Positions 41,416 through 49,105 of a stretch of 64,000 bases of DNA are shown in pieces. Made by a program: the position numbers and the translations under genes. How positions within the stretch are numbered: the stretch's first letter is position 1; each line of letters starts with the position of its first letter. The notes beneath the pieces were generated by a model. It was given only the letters and a program-made list of their open reading frames with translations. It was not told the origin of the DNA and searched no databases. The DNA comes from Gp6-AA40 sp035649635 (GTDB taxonomy: Bacteria > Acidobacteriota > Vicinamibacteria > Vicinamibacterales > UBA2999), in the NCBI GenBank assembly GCA_035649635.1, contig DASRJE010000193.1, positions 49,861 to 113,860 on the forward strand. Reading direction: 5' to 3'.

Positions 41416-43395
41416 ATGCGTACTACGCGTGCTGCGGGATATGCCGCGCTGTTGTGGATGCTCATCGTCGGGATCACGTCGGGAGCCGGCAGTGAGATCG
41501 CCGACGCCGCCCAGAACGGCGACAAGGCCGCTGTTCAGAAGTTGATTCGGTCGAAGGCCGACGTGAATGCCGCGCAGGTCGACGGCGCCACGGCGCTCCA
41601 CTGGGCCGTGTACCGCGACGATGCCGACCTTCTCGACATGCTTGTGCGCGCGGGCGCGGACGTGAAAGCAGCCAATAGCGAAGGCGTGACGCCGCTCTCG
41701 ATGGCTGCGCTGTTCGGCAACGCCGCCATGATCGACCGGTTGATCAAGGCAGGCGCCGACGCGAAACAGCGCGGACCAAACGGCGAGACCATGGTGATGC
41801 TTGCCGCGCGCAACGGCAACCCGCAGGCCGTCACGGTGCTGCTCGAAGCCGGCGCGGAGGTCAACGCGCGCGAGCCGATCCGCGGGACAACGGCCTTGAT
41901 GTGGGCGGTCGAGCAGAAGCATCCGGAGGCCGTTACGGTTCTGCTCGCGGCGGGCGCCGATGCGACGGCCAAGTCAGGCGGTGCCGGTCTGCCACGCAAC
42001 TACATGGCGCCGCGGTTGAACCAGCGAGCCGTTCTCCTGGCCCAGGATCGTCGTCGACGCGCCGCTGCTGCCGGGATCACGTACGAGGAACAGCTCACGA
42101 TCGATCAGAAATCAGGTGCGGAGATCGGTGGCCAGCGCGGTCTCGGTCAGGCGCTTGATTCCAATGGCAATCCAGTCCCCGCAACCCCAGGCCGACAGGG
42201 AGGTGCGGCCGCAGCGCCCGAGCAGCCGCAGCAAGCTCCAGCGCCAACAGCCGAACCTGCACCTGCTGCGGCAGCACCTGCTGCGCCCGGGGGTCAGCAA
42301 GCAGCCGCGCAGCCCGGCAATGCTGCAAGAGGCCGCGGGCGTGCAGGCGGTCAGGCCGCTGCTGCCGGAGCGCAGCAGCCGGCCGACAGTGATGACGACA
42401 ACGAGGTCGTCGTCGCCGGGCTCGTCGGCAGCGGCGGTGGCGGACTCACGCCACTCGTGTTCGCGGCCCGTGAAGGAGACGTTGAGTCAGCGAAACTGCT
42501 GCTCGACGCAGGCGCGCCTATCAACGAGACCACTGAGTACGGCTGGACGGCGCTGCTCACGGCAGTGAACAACCGCAACTATCAGCTCGCCTCGTTCCTG
42601 CTCGATAAGGGTGCTGATCCCAATATCGCTAACAAGGGTGGATGGACGCCGCTGTATCTCGCGACCGACAATCGCAACATCGAGGGCGGTGACTATCCAG
42701 TTCCCAGAGGCGATATGGATCACCTCGAGATCATCCAGAAGCTGCTCGAGAAGGGCGCCAATCCCAACGGGAAGATCAAAGAAAACACGCTGACGCGCAC
42801 GATTTTCACGATGCAGTGGTTCTTCGAGGATGGGGCCACGCCTTTCATTCGGGCCGCACAATCGAGTGACACGGCGTTGATGCAGCTGCTGTTGAAATTC
42901 AAGGCGGATCCGCAGGCAACCACTGTCAATGGGGACAATGCGCTGACCGCGTCCGGCGGCATCGGCTGGGTCGAGGGTGTGACCTACGAGCGCTCTGCAA
43001 AAGAGAACTTCGAGGCCATGAAGATGCTGCTCGATCTGGGTCTCGATCCGAACCACGCGAACAACGAGGGCCGTACTGCGCTGATGGGCGCCGCGATGAA
43101 GGGCAGACCTGACGTGATCCAGATGCTCGTTGACCGCGGAGCGAACCTGGCGACTTACGACAAGGGCAACCGCGATACCGACAAGGTCTCATCGGCAGCG
43201 GCGGGCAAGACGTGGCAGGCCATCGATTACGCCGAGGGTCTCGTGCGTGTGGGTGTACAGTCCGCCGTCACGCGTCCTGAAGCGTCCGCCCTCATTCGCA
43301 AGCTGATGGCCGAACGCAACATCCCGGCACCACCGGTCGAGCGCACGATCCTGTCCGTCTGCGTCGTCGCGCTGTGCCAGGGAACGAGTCCGTAG
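41416..43395 (+). CDS. Secreted ankyrin-repeat protein with low-complexity insert, copy 1
   Basis: A 659-residue protein with a signal-like N-terminus and about 9-10 ankyrin repeats (for example DGATALHWAVYRDDADLLDM and EGVTPLSMAALFGNAAMIDR). Between two ankyrin blocks, around residues 255-325, lies a Pro/Ala/Gln/Gly-rich insert ending in an acidic SDDDNE. GGAGG precedes the ATG by about 11 bases. It is the third gene of the operon. As a periplasmic ankyrin protein it probably binds the DUF1592 or DUF1552 partner (inference). The paralogue at 53608 lacks the insert. Confidence 0.9.
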   Translation: MRTTRAAGYAALLWMLIVGITSGAGSEIADAAQNGDKAAVQKLIRSKADVNAAQVDGATALHWAVYRDDADLLDMLVRAGADVKAANSEGVTPLSMAALFGNAAMIDRLIKAGADAKQRGPNGETMVMLAARNGNPQAVTVLLEAGAEVNAREPIRGTTALMWAVEQKHPEAVTVLLAAGADATAKSGGAGLPRNYMAPRLNQRAVLLAQDRRRRAAAAGITYEEQLTIDQKSGAEIGGQRGLGQALDSNGNPVPATPGRQGGAAAAPEQPQQAPAPTAEPAPAAAAPAAPGGQQAAAQPGNAARGRGRAGGQAAAAGAQQPADSDDDNEVVVAGLVGSGGGGLTPLVFAAREGDVESAKLLLDAGAPINETTEYGWTALLTAVNNRNYQLASFLLDKGADPNIANKGGWTPLYLATDNRNIEGGDYPVPRGDMDHLEIIQKLLEKGANPNGKIKENTLTRTIFTMQWFFEDGATPFIRAAQSSDTALMQLLLKFKADPQATTVNGDNALTASGGIGWVEGVTYERSAKENFEAMKMLLDLGLDPNHANNEGRTALMGAAMKGRPDVIQMLVDRGANLATYDKGNRDTDKVSSAAAGKTWQAIDYAEGLVRVGVQSAVTRPEASALIRKLMAERNIPAPPVERTILSVCVVALCQGTSP

Positions 43396-43407
43396 CCGTA
43401 GCCCGAA

Positions 43408-43477
43408 GGCGGGTCTAAAGACCCGCCTCTACCTGCCCGTACAAGCTAGTCGTAGGGGCGGGTCTTCAGACCCGCCC
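43408..43477. repeat. Two tandem GGCGGGTCT palindromes
   Basis: GGCGGGTCT-AA-AGACCCGCC (43408-43427) and GGGCGGGTCT-TC-AGACCCGCCC (43456-43477) are perfect hairpins with 2-base loops, each with CGTAG a few bases to its left. Family members occur at 13772 and 55066. They lie between convergent genes and probably end both transcripts. Confidence 0.85.
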
Positions 43478-43481
43478 ACTA

Positions 43482-43952
43482 TCACTCGATTCCGAAATTT
43501 CGCGACAGGTACTGGTGCACGCGCGCGAACTCTTCGTCGTTGAGCATCGCGCCCTCGTTCAGCATCGAGATGAGCGTCTCTTCCCACTCTTCGGGAGAGC
43601 GACGGTTCGCCTTGATGCGGAAGAGGTCATGGCACTGCGTGCAGGTGTTGAGAATGACTTCCTTACCCGGCCCATCGGGTAACGGGCCGTGCGTCCTCAC
43701 AAGGTAGTTGACCAGCGTCGGCACATCCTCTTTCGAGACCTTGGCACCCTTTTCAATTTCTTGTGAGATGCGCTTGTTCCAGCCATCCGCATCCATCGCT
43801 TGCGTCTGAATGACGCGGATGTTGTGGCAATCCTGGCAGGCGGCGTTCATGATCCGCTCGCCTGGATCCGCGTCCTGGGCGCTCGTCGTGACAATGGCGA
43901 GCACCAGCGCCGTGGCGGAAACCGCAGCGAACAACCCGGCACTTCGGGACAT
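43482..43952 (-). CDS. Small di-haem c-type cytochrome
   Basis: A 156-residue periplasmic protein with a Sec signal (1-25) and two haem c sites, CQDCH (39-43) and CTQCH (103-107), each followed by a helix with WNKRISQEIEKG or WEETLISMLNEG. Each half is a small cytochrome-like unit, giving an internal duplication similar to the haem domain of quinohaemoprotein amine dehydrogenase. It lies behind the ankyrin gene on the other strand and divergent from the next cytochrome (36 bases apart). It probably carries electrons for the surrounding oxidases (inference). Confidence 0.88.
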   Translation of the reverse strand: MSRSAGLFAAVSATALVLAIVTTSAQDADPGERIMNAACQDCHNIRVIQTQAMDADGWNKRISQEIEKGAKVSKEDVPTLVNYLVRTHGPLPDGPGKEVILNTCTQCHDLFRIKANRRSPEEWEETLISMLNEGAMLNDEEFARVHQYLSRNFGIE

Positions 43953-43988
43953 ACACTAATCTTACCAGCGCGATTTCATCCTTTGAAG

Positions 43989-45239
43989 ATGTCCCGGGTC
44001 ATCGTGACACTGGCGGCCTTGCTGTGGCTGACCGCGCTCGCGTCAGCGCAGTTGGCCGAGTCGATTATCGAGCCGGGTCATCCGGCGATCGGGTACCCGG
44101 GTGAGTCCAATGATCGCGTCGCGCAGCTGAACCGCAAGCTGCAAAGCGGCGAGACCCGCCTCGAATTTGAGGAGGGAACGGGTTACCTCAGAAGTTTGCT
44201 CGCCGTGCTCAATATCCCCATCGAATCGCAAGTCGCGGTCTTCTCGGGCACGAGCCTGCAGGCACGAATGATCAACGCGCGTAACCCGCGGACGATCTTC
44301 TTCAATGACTCGACGGTCGTAGGATGGATGGCCGGCGGTCTCATCGAGGTGGCGTCGCTCGACGCGCGGCAAGGAGCGAACTTCTATCTCCTGCCGCAGC
44401 AGACGACGCCTGCGCTCGGTCAGCTCGCGCGCGACACGCGCTGCCTGGCGTGCCACTACTCGACGGCGACTCTTGGGGTGCCGGGTTTCCTGGTGCGCAG
44501 CATTCCAAGCTCACCAAACGGCATGATCATGCCGTGGCTCGGGAACTACACGACGGATCATCGAAGTCCGCTCGCTGAGCGCTGGGGCGGTTGGTATGTC
44601 ACCGGTAAAGGCGGCCGGCATCTCGGCAACGCGCCGATCTCCGACAGGTCGATACAGGATGTTGCCATCGACGACGCCAATCTGAACGTGACGTCGCTCG
44701 CCAATCGATTCGACACGCAGCGATACCTCTCGCCGCACAGCGACATCGTCGCCTTGCTCGTCTTCGACCATCAGATGCGGATGATGAATCTCTTGACCAG
44801 GCTGGGGTGGGAAGGCAGAATCCTCGAGTACGACGAAAATGCCGCCTCGTCATCTCTGAACGACATCGTGTCCGAAGTGGTCGACTACATGTTGTTCGTC
44901 GACGAAGCGCCGCTCGACGGGGTGCGAGGAACGTCGGGGTTTGCCGAGCGTTTCAGCGCGCGGGGTCCGCGTGACGCGAAGGGACGCTCGCTGCGCGATC
45001 TCGATCTGCAGCACCGGCTGTTTCGTTACCCGTGCAGCTACATGATCTACTCGGAGGCGTTCGATGCGCTTCCGCGCGGTATCCGTGATGCGGTATACGA
45101 GCGGTTATGGCGCGTTCTATCTGCGACTGATTCCTCGCCGAAATATGCGCGGTTGTCGGCCGCGGATCGCGAGGCGATCGTCGAGATCCTGCGCGATACC
45201 AAGAAGGACTTACCAGGCGCATTCAGCGCTCGACCCTGA
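43989..45239 (+). CDS. Secreted monohaem cytochrome-like protein of unknown function
   Basis: A 416-residue protein with a Sec signal (1-20, ASA-Q) and one haem c site, CLACH (152-156), preceded by TPALGQLARDTR. The rest has no domain I can name; LRDLDLQHRLFRYPCSYMIY near the C-terminus resembles parts of other acidobacterial cytochrome proteins. The ATG at 43989 is chosen; the open frame continues back to 43800 only as antisense to the di-haem cytochrome. Divergent promoters must lie in the 36-base gap, or inside the coding regions. Confidence 0.85.
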   Translation: MSRVIVTLAALLWLTALASAQLAESIIEPGHPAIGYPGESNDRVAQLNRKLQSGETRLEFEEGTGYLRSLLAVLNIPIESQVAVFSGTSLQARMINARNPRTIFFNDSTVVGWMAGGLIEVASLDARQGANFYLLPQQTTPALGQLARDTRCLACHYSTATLGVPGFLVRSIPSSPNGMIMPWLGNYTTDHRSPLAERWGGWYVTGKGGRHLGNAPISDRSIQDVAIDDANLNVTSLANRFDTQRYLSPHSDIVALLVFDHQMRMMNLLTRLGWEGRILEYDENAASSSLNDIVSEVVDYMLFVDEAPLDGVRGTSGFAERFSARGPRDAKGRSLRDLDLQHRLFRYPCSYMIYSEAFDALPRGIRDAVYERLWRVLSATDSSPKYARLSAADREAIVEILRDTKKDLPGAFSARP

Positions 45240-45246
45240 CGCGCGG

Positions 45247-45729
45247 CTACTGGACGACCTCACACTCGCCGTAGTTCTGCGACACAGAAGGCTCGGCGAC
45301 GAAACGGCCTACCTTCATCTCTAGATAACCGTGGCGCGAATGGACGGCTTTGAGTTTTTTCGGCGATGCCTCCTGCGAGAACACGGTCGTCACGTTCAAT
45401 TGACCGACGGCGCTTTCGACAAAGTAGAGACTCCAACCAGACAGCACGGCGGTGACATAGGCGCGGCCGGCGGTCCCCATGAATTCGGCCGTTCCGTCAC
45501 CAACGTCGATTGCGTTGATCTCGAACCGCATGTCCTGCGTCTTGGTCTGGGCTTGCGGCGCGCCTTCCTTCCAGACGGCAGATGTCGCGGACGGGAATTG
45601 GCACTTCAGTGCCTTGATTTGCGCCAGCGGATTCGGCGGTTCGGCGGCGGCCTGCTGCGCCTCGGCTCCGGCAGAGGCCCCGAGGATGAGTAAGAAAACC
45701 ACGGTATCTCTTATAATTTCGATTCCCAT
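45247..45729 (-). CDS. Small secreted protein of unknown function
   Basis: A 160-residue protein with a hydrophobic N-terminus (VVFLLILGASAGAEAQ) acting as a Sec signal, then a beta-rich body with two Cys. No family recognised. The ATG at 45729 overlaps, back to back, with the ATG of the FMN-binding gene in the palindrome CATG (45727-45730). A GTG at 45702 or 45699, behind AAGAGA, would leave room for the FMN gene's promoter. Confidence 0.7.
   Translation of the reverse strand: MGIEIIRDTVVFLLILGASAGAEAQQAAAEPPNPLAQIKALKCQFPSATSAVWKEGAPQAQTKTQDMRFEINAIDVGDGTAEFMGTAGRAYVTAVLSGWSLYFVESAVGQLNVTTVFSQEASPKKLKAVHSRHGYLEMKVGRFVAEPSVSQNYGECEVVQ
45712..45717 (+). promoter_or_regulatory. TATAAT -10 element for the FMN-binding gene
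   Basis: A perfect TATAAT ends 10 bases before the ATG at 45728, so transcription would begin about 3-5 bases before the start codon and the mRNA would be nearly leaderless. No Shine-Dalgarno is seen, which fits. The hexamer lies in the signal-peptide region of the divergent gene. Confidence 0.4.
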
Positions 45730-46375
45730 GAAGCGCCTCGTCCTGGAACGCTATGCGGCTCGTTGCGTGAATTATGTACTGGTTGTGACTCGCATCGCGG
45801 TCCAAGGCGCGCGAAGCGCGCCAAGAGATGCTGGGCACCAGCCAAGGGGCGCTGCAGGAGTGTTAGGGGGCAGAGCCCCTTGGCTGGTGCTGTCGCTGGT
45901 GGCCGGAAGCGTCGCGTTGGCGATGGCCGGCGGACAAACGCCTGATTCACGAATGCGGCAGTTATTTCCGTCCGCCACGACATTCTCTCCCAAGGGGGGC
46001 GATCCGCCGCACATTAAGGCTTACAACGGGCAAACCCTCGTTGGCTATCTGTTCTGGACGACGGAGATCCTGCCGCTCGAACGGGCGTACGGCGGACCCA
46101 TCGCGATTCTGGTCGGGTTGGACACCAACGGGAAGCTGGCCGGGCTCTATGTGGGCGAGCATCACGAACCGTACGGTGATTTCTCGATCGACCCGCCGTC
46201 GTTTGCCGCCCAGTTCAAGGGCAAAGACGTGCGCGACCCGTTCAAGCTCGGCGAAGACATCGATGCCGTCTCGCGCGCGACGATCACGATGTCGAGTGCG
46301 GTCCGAGCCATCCGGAACAGCGCGCGGCGCGTTGCGCGGACGTTCCTGACCCCACCGGCGCCATCCACTAAATGA
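45728..46375 (+). CDS. FMN-binding domain protein (RnfG/NqrC/NosR-N-like)
   Basis: A 215-residue protein carrying a flavinylation motif, DAVSRATITMSSAV, with the FMN-accepting Thr at residue 185 (Arg replaces the usual Gly before Ala-Thr). Before it comes the typical beta-rich FMN domain (LVGYLFWTTEILPLERAYGG; PIAILVGLDTNGKLAGLYV). The signal anchor (WLVLSLVAGSVALAMAGG) starts only at about residue 50, because residues 21-54 are encoded by hairpin repeat copy B. It overlaps the NosR-like gene by ATGA. ApbE at 47372-48463 would attach the FMN. It probably passes electrons across or outside the membrane. Confidence 0.88.
   Translation: MKRLVLERYAARCVNYVLVVTRIAVQGARSAPRDAGHQPRGAAGVLGGRAPWLVLSLVAGSVALAMAGGQTPDSRMRQLFPSATTFSPKGGDPPHIKAYNGQTLVGYLFWTTEILPLERAYGGPIAILVGLDTNGKLAGLYVGEHHEPYGDFSIDPPSFAAQFKGKDVRDPFKLGEDIDAVSRATITMSSAVRAIRNSARRVARTFLTPPAPSTK
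45790..45890. repeat. Composite hairpin repeat, copy B (inverted relative to copy A), inside coding sequence
   Basis: Read on the minus strand this has the same order as 3135-3233: a long hairpin (45835-45855 paired with 45870-45890, 21 bases, one mismatch), then TTGGCGCGC-TTC-GCGCGCC, then GACCGCGATGCG. It sits in frame between the start codon and the signal anchor of the FMN-binding protein. Copy A lies at the same place in the RoxA-like gene. Confidence 0.85.
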
Positions 46376-47412
46376 CGAGTCGCCGGCGCGTTCCCTTCTT
46401 CATTGCGTTTGGCTTGTTCGTTGCGATCGCAGGCTATGCGGTAGCCGGGTCCACAGGACAGGACCCGGCCTACGTCGTCGCTCAGGCACCGGCACAGCCC
46501 GCCGCCCAGGGCGGTTTCGACTTCGAGGACGAAGAAGAGGAGGCCCCCACATGGGCCGACGACATCCGCGCGCAGGCGCTCGACATCGCGGCCGTCGCGG
46601 CGTTCTCGGTATTGGCGTTCGTCAGCTTCTTTCGCAAGAGCGTGAGGCTGAAGTACATCACGCTCGTCGCTGCAGTCCTGTATCTCGGGTTCTATAAGAG
46701 CCAGCTGATCTCGATCGTCAACGTGTTCGGGTTGATGGGCGGCAACCTGCCGATCTTTCGCTACAACCTCGCGTGGTATCTGCTTGCTGCCATCACCGTG
46801 GTGTCGACGGTTTTGTGGGGGCGCGTGTATTGCGGCCGCATCTGCGCGTTCGGCGCGTTCACCCAGTTGGTCGATGCGATCGTTCCGAGCCGGTGGCAGG
46901 TAAAGATCCCGCGCGCGATCGAACGCCGCGCGGCGTTGATCAAGTACGGCATCCTTGGAAGCGTCGTCGCGTACTTCCTGGTCACCAGCGACCCGCTCAT
47001 CTATCCCTACGTCGAGCCGTTCTGGATGTTCGGGCTCCATCTGCGGACGCCGGTTCTCCTGACGCTCCTCGGCACACTTCTCGTGACGACGGTGTTCGTT
47101 CGTAATGCGTATTGCCGTTTTCTCTGCCCGCTTGGTGCGTTTCTCGGGATCGTGTCGAACCTGACGGTGTTTCGGATCAAGCGGTGGTCTGAATGCCGCA
47201 CGTGCCGCATTTGCGAGAAGGCGTGCGAGTGGGGCGCCATCCGCGGGCCGAAGATCATCATGACCGAGTGCGTGCGCTGCGACGATTGCGAACGCCTCTA
47301 CGCGGACACGAAGAAGTGCCCGCATCACCTGATCATCATCCGCAAGGCCGACATCCTCGCGCGCCGGGCCGCTACTCAGACGGGGCCTTCAGTTGCGCCA
47401 AACGTCCCTTGA
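46372..47412 (+). CDS. NosR/NapH-like membrane 4Fe-4S protein
   Basis: A 346-residue protein with an N-terminal membrane segment, an acidic loop (DFEDEEEE), then four or five membrane helices. Two CxxxC motifs, CGRICAFGAF (154-163) and CRFLCPLGAF (248-257), are as in NosR/NapH/RdxA. Two 4Fe-4S clusters follow: CRTCRICEKAC (275-285) and CVRCDDC (300-306) with a later Cys-Pro. It is coupled by ATGA to the FMN-binding gene and is the expected quinol-to-flavin or flavin-to-periplasm electron conduit. A palindrome shared with 13821-13844 is read through as residues 25-33. The 3' end overlaps the convergent apbE gene by 41 bases. Confidence 0.92.
   Translation: MTSRRRVPFFIAFGLFVAIAGYAVAGSTGQDPAYVVAQAPAQPAAQGGFDFEDEEEEAPTWADDIRAQALDIAAVAAFSVLAFVSFFRKSVRLKYITLVAAVLYLGFYKSQLISIVNVFGLMGGNLPIFRYNLAWYLLAAITVVSTVLWGRVYCGRICAFGAFTQLVDAIVPSRWQVKIPRAIERRAALIKYGILGSVVAYFLVTSDPLIYPYVEPFWMFGLHLRTPVLLTLLGTLLVTTVFVRNAYCRFLCPLGAFLGIVSNLTVFRIKRWSECRTCRICEKACEWGAIRGPKIIMTECVRCDDCERLYADTKKCPHHLIIIRKADILARRAATQTGPSVAPNVP
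46445..46468. repeat. CCGGGTCC palindrome inside the NosR-like gene
   Basis: CCGGGTCC-ACAGGACA-GGACCCGG followed by CCTACG matches the intergenic element at 13821-13844 in all positions except two in the loop. Here it encodes residues 25-33 (GSTGQDPAY) just behind the first membrane helix. Confidence 0.85.
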
Positions 47413-48463
47413 GTCCCGACGAGACCAGCACCCGGTTCTCGGCGGTCACAATCACGCCTTCGACATTGGGCAGCTTCTCAATCAGCGCCATACCCTCCTC
47501 GCCACCCAGAATGAAGACGCCCGTCGAAAGGCCGTCGCTTACCGTCGCGCTCCTCGCCAGAATGGACACACTACGGCTTCGTGAAGCCGGTTCGCCGGTG
47601 TCGGGGTCGAGGATGTGATGGTAGCGGTGGCCGTCGCGCATGAAATACCGCTCGTAATCACCTGAGGTGCTGAACGCTGCATCAGTTATCTCGAGTGCGG
47701 CAAACAGAGTGTTGGGCTCGCCGCGCGGATCCTGTACGCCCACGCGCCACGGTCGATCGCCACGCTTGCCGGCGGCGAAGAGATCGCCGCCGGATTGAAT
47801 CATGAAGTCAGAGAGTCCCGCGTCACGCAGGATCGTCGCAGCGCGATCGACGGCGTAGCCCTTGCCGATGCCACCCAGGTTGACCCTCATGCCCGCGCGC
47901 GTCAGTGACGCCGTGCCCGCGCGATCGTCGATGGCGAGCGCTCGGTAATCGATGAGCGGCAGCCTCGGGGCGATCTGTGAGCGATCGGGTACCTGACCGT
48001 CGATGTCGTGATCGAACTTCCACAGGCCCGAGAGCGCCGCGAAGGTCACATCGAATTTTCCCCCGGTCCACTCACTGACTTCCTGCGACGCGTGGAGGAC
48101 CTCGCGCACATCGGCGCTCACGCTGACTGCGGACTTTCCAGCAGCGTCATTGAGGCGCGTGATGTCGCTTCCCTCCTTCCATGTGCTCATCAACGCGTCA
48201 AGCCGGTCGAACTCGTCGAACGCTTTGTCGAGCGCCTTGACCGTCGCGGTCTCGTCCGTCGTCCAGGCGCTGATGTGGACGGCCGTGCCCATGCTGACCC
48301 GCGAACGCTCGACGAGAGTGGGAGTCGCCTTGGAATTCGACGTTCGGCCACACGCGGTCGCCGCGAGGAGACACACGAGAGCAATGATCGGAACGACGTG
48401 GGGCGGAGGCTTCAGTCTCCGCGGTTGCAGCGTTTTCACGGCCACTGCGGAACATTCTGACAT
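47372..48463 (-). CDS. apbE: FAD:protein FMN transferase (ApbE)
   Basis: A 363-residue lipoprotein: the signal ends in LLAATACG near residue 39. ApbE hallmarks are SMGTAVHISAW near the mature start, LSTWKEGSDITRLN-type text, MRVNLGGIGKGYAVDRA, FMIQSGGDLFAAG, YHHILDPDTGEPA and a C-terminal SILARSATVSDGLSTGVFILG with the metal-binding Asp and Thr. ApbE takes FMN from FAD and joins it to a Thr in the DxxSxAT motif of the neighbouring FMN-binding protein. The gene faces that operon tail to tail. The ATG at 48463 is chosen over in-frame codons further up. Confidence 0.95.
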   Translation of the reverse strand: MSECSAVAVKTLQPRRLKPPPHVVPIIALVCLLAATACGRTSNSKATPTLVERSRVSMGTAVHISAWTTDETATVKALDKAFDEFDRLDALMSTWKEGSDITRLNDAAGKSAVSVSADVREVLHASQEVSEWTGGKFDVTFAALSGLWKFDHDIDGQVPDRSQIAPRLPLIDYRALAIDDRAGTASLTRAGMRVNLGGIGKGYAVDRAATILRDAGLSDFMIQSGGDLFAAGKRGDRPWRVGVQDPRGEPNTLFAALEITDAAFSTSGDYERYFMRDGHRYHHILDPDTGEPASRSRSVSILARSATVSDGLSTGVFILGGEEGMALIEKLPNVEGVIVTAENRVLVSSGLKGRLAQLKAPSE

Positions 48464-48513
48464 GCACCCCGTTTGACTGGGTTCACCCACGAATGACAGG
48501 ATCCTCGCGCAAT

Positions 48514-48765
48514 ATGCCGCTCTTCGACTTCAGATGCCGCCGGTGTGGGCAGGAATTCGAGGCACTCGTTCGCACCGGGAGTCCGGCCACCTGCTCGTGC
48601 GGAAGCGATGATTTGGAGCAGTTGCCTTCAGGCTTTGCCGTCAGCTCGTCGACGATCAGAAAAGCCAACCTGAACGCGGTGAGAGCGAAGGGTGCCCAGG
48701 CACGCAAAGAAAAGTTGCGGGCGGATCACAACTACATGGAGAAACACATTCGGGACGAGCATTAG
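48514..48765 (+). CDS. FmdB-family zinc ribbon protein
   Basis: An 83-residue protein with the FmdB regulatory zinc ribbon: MPLFDFRCRRCGQEFE with Cys8 and Cys11, then CSCGSD with Cys27 and Cys29. The second knuckle is CxC where CxxC is usual. A Lys/Arg-rich tail follows. FmdB-type ribbons are small proteins of uncertain role, first linked to formamidase/amidase regulation. It overlaps the next gene tail to tail by 4 bases. Confidence 0.85.
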   Translation: MPLFDFRCRRCGQEFEALVRTGSPATCSCGSDDLEQLPSGFAVSSSTIRKANLNAVRAKGAQARKEKLRADHNYMEKHIRDEH

Positions 48766-49064
48766 CAACACAGGCAGCGGGACGGACCGTGCCCTTCCGA
48801 TAGCACGCGGCCGGCTGTGTCTGCGAGTGTGACCGCAAGAGCGCGACCATCTTCGAGCCTGAGAACGAGTGGCGCCCCAACCCAATCCCGTACGTCTTCG
48901 TTGGGCGGGAGATCGATTGCGCCTTCGATTCGATGCAGTCCTGGAATTGGCAGTCCGTTGCCGGCAAATGCCTGGTATCTCGCGATCTTGTAGGGTACCT
49001 GCCGGAGCGCCTCGCCGTGGCCGCTCAGATCCCCAACGCCCGAGTATTCCTCGACAAGTTTCAT
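48762..49064 (-). CDS. Hypothetical small protein
   Basis: A 100-residue soluble protein with text such as VPYKIARYQAFAGNGLPIPGLHRIEGAIDLP and a beta-rich C-terminus (LVLRLEDGRALAVTLAD) ending in three Cys (RCLCC). No family recognised. The ATG at 49064 is followed by KLVEEYSGVGDLSG. An ORF continues to 49241, but that part is antisense to the next cytochrome gene. Coding is supported by a sensible composition and by the absence of a competing frame. Confidence 0.6.
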   Translation of the reverse strand: MKLVEEYSGVGDLSGHGEALRQVPYKIARYQAFAGNGLPIPGLHRIEGAIDLPPNEDVRDWVGAPLVLRLEDGRALAVTLADTAGRVLSEGHGPSRCLCC

Positions 49065-49105
49065 CCTTATCGGATCCTCCCACACTTCGGGCACAATCTG
49101 ACGTC

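Noticed and set aside
43408..43477. Possible CRISPR array in the tandem GGCGGGTCT palindromes
   Set aside because: Only two units, unequal in length, without spacers of constant size and without cas genes; they are dispersed palindromes.
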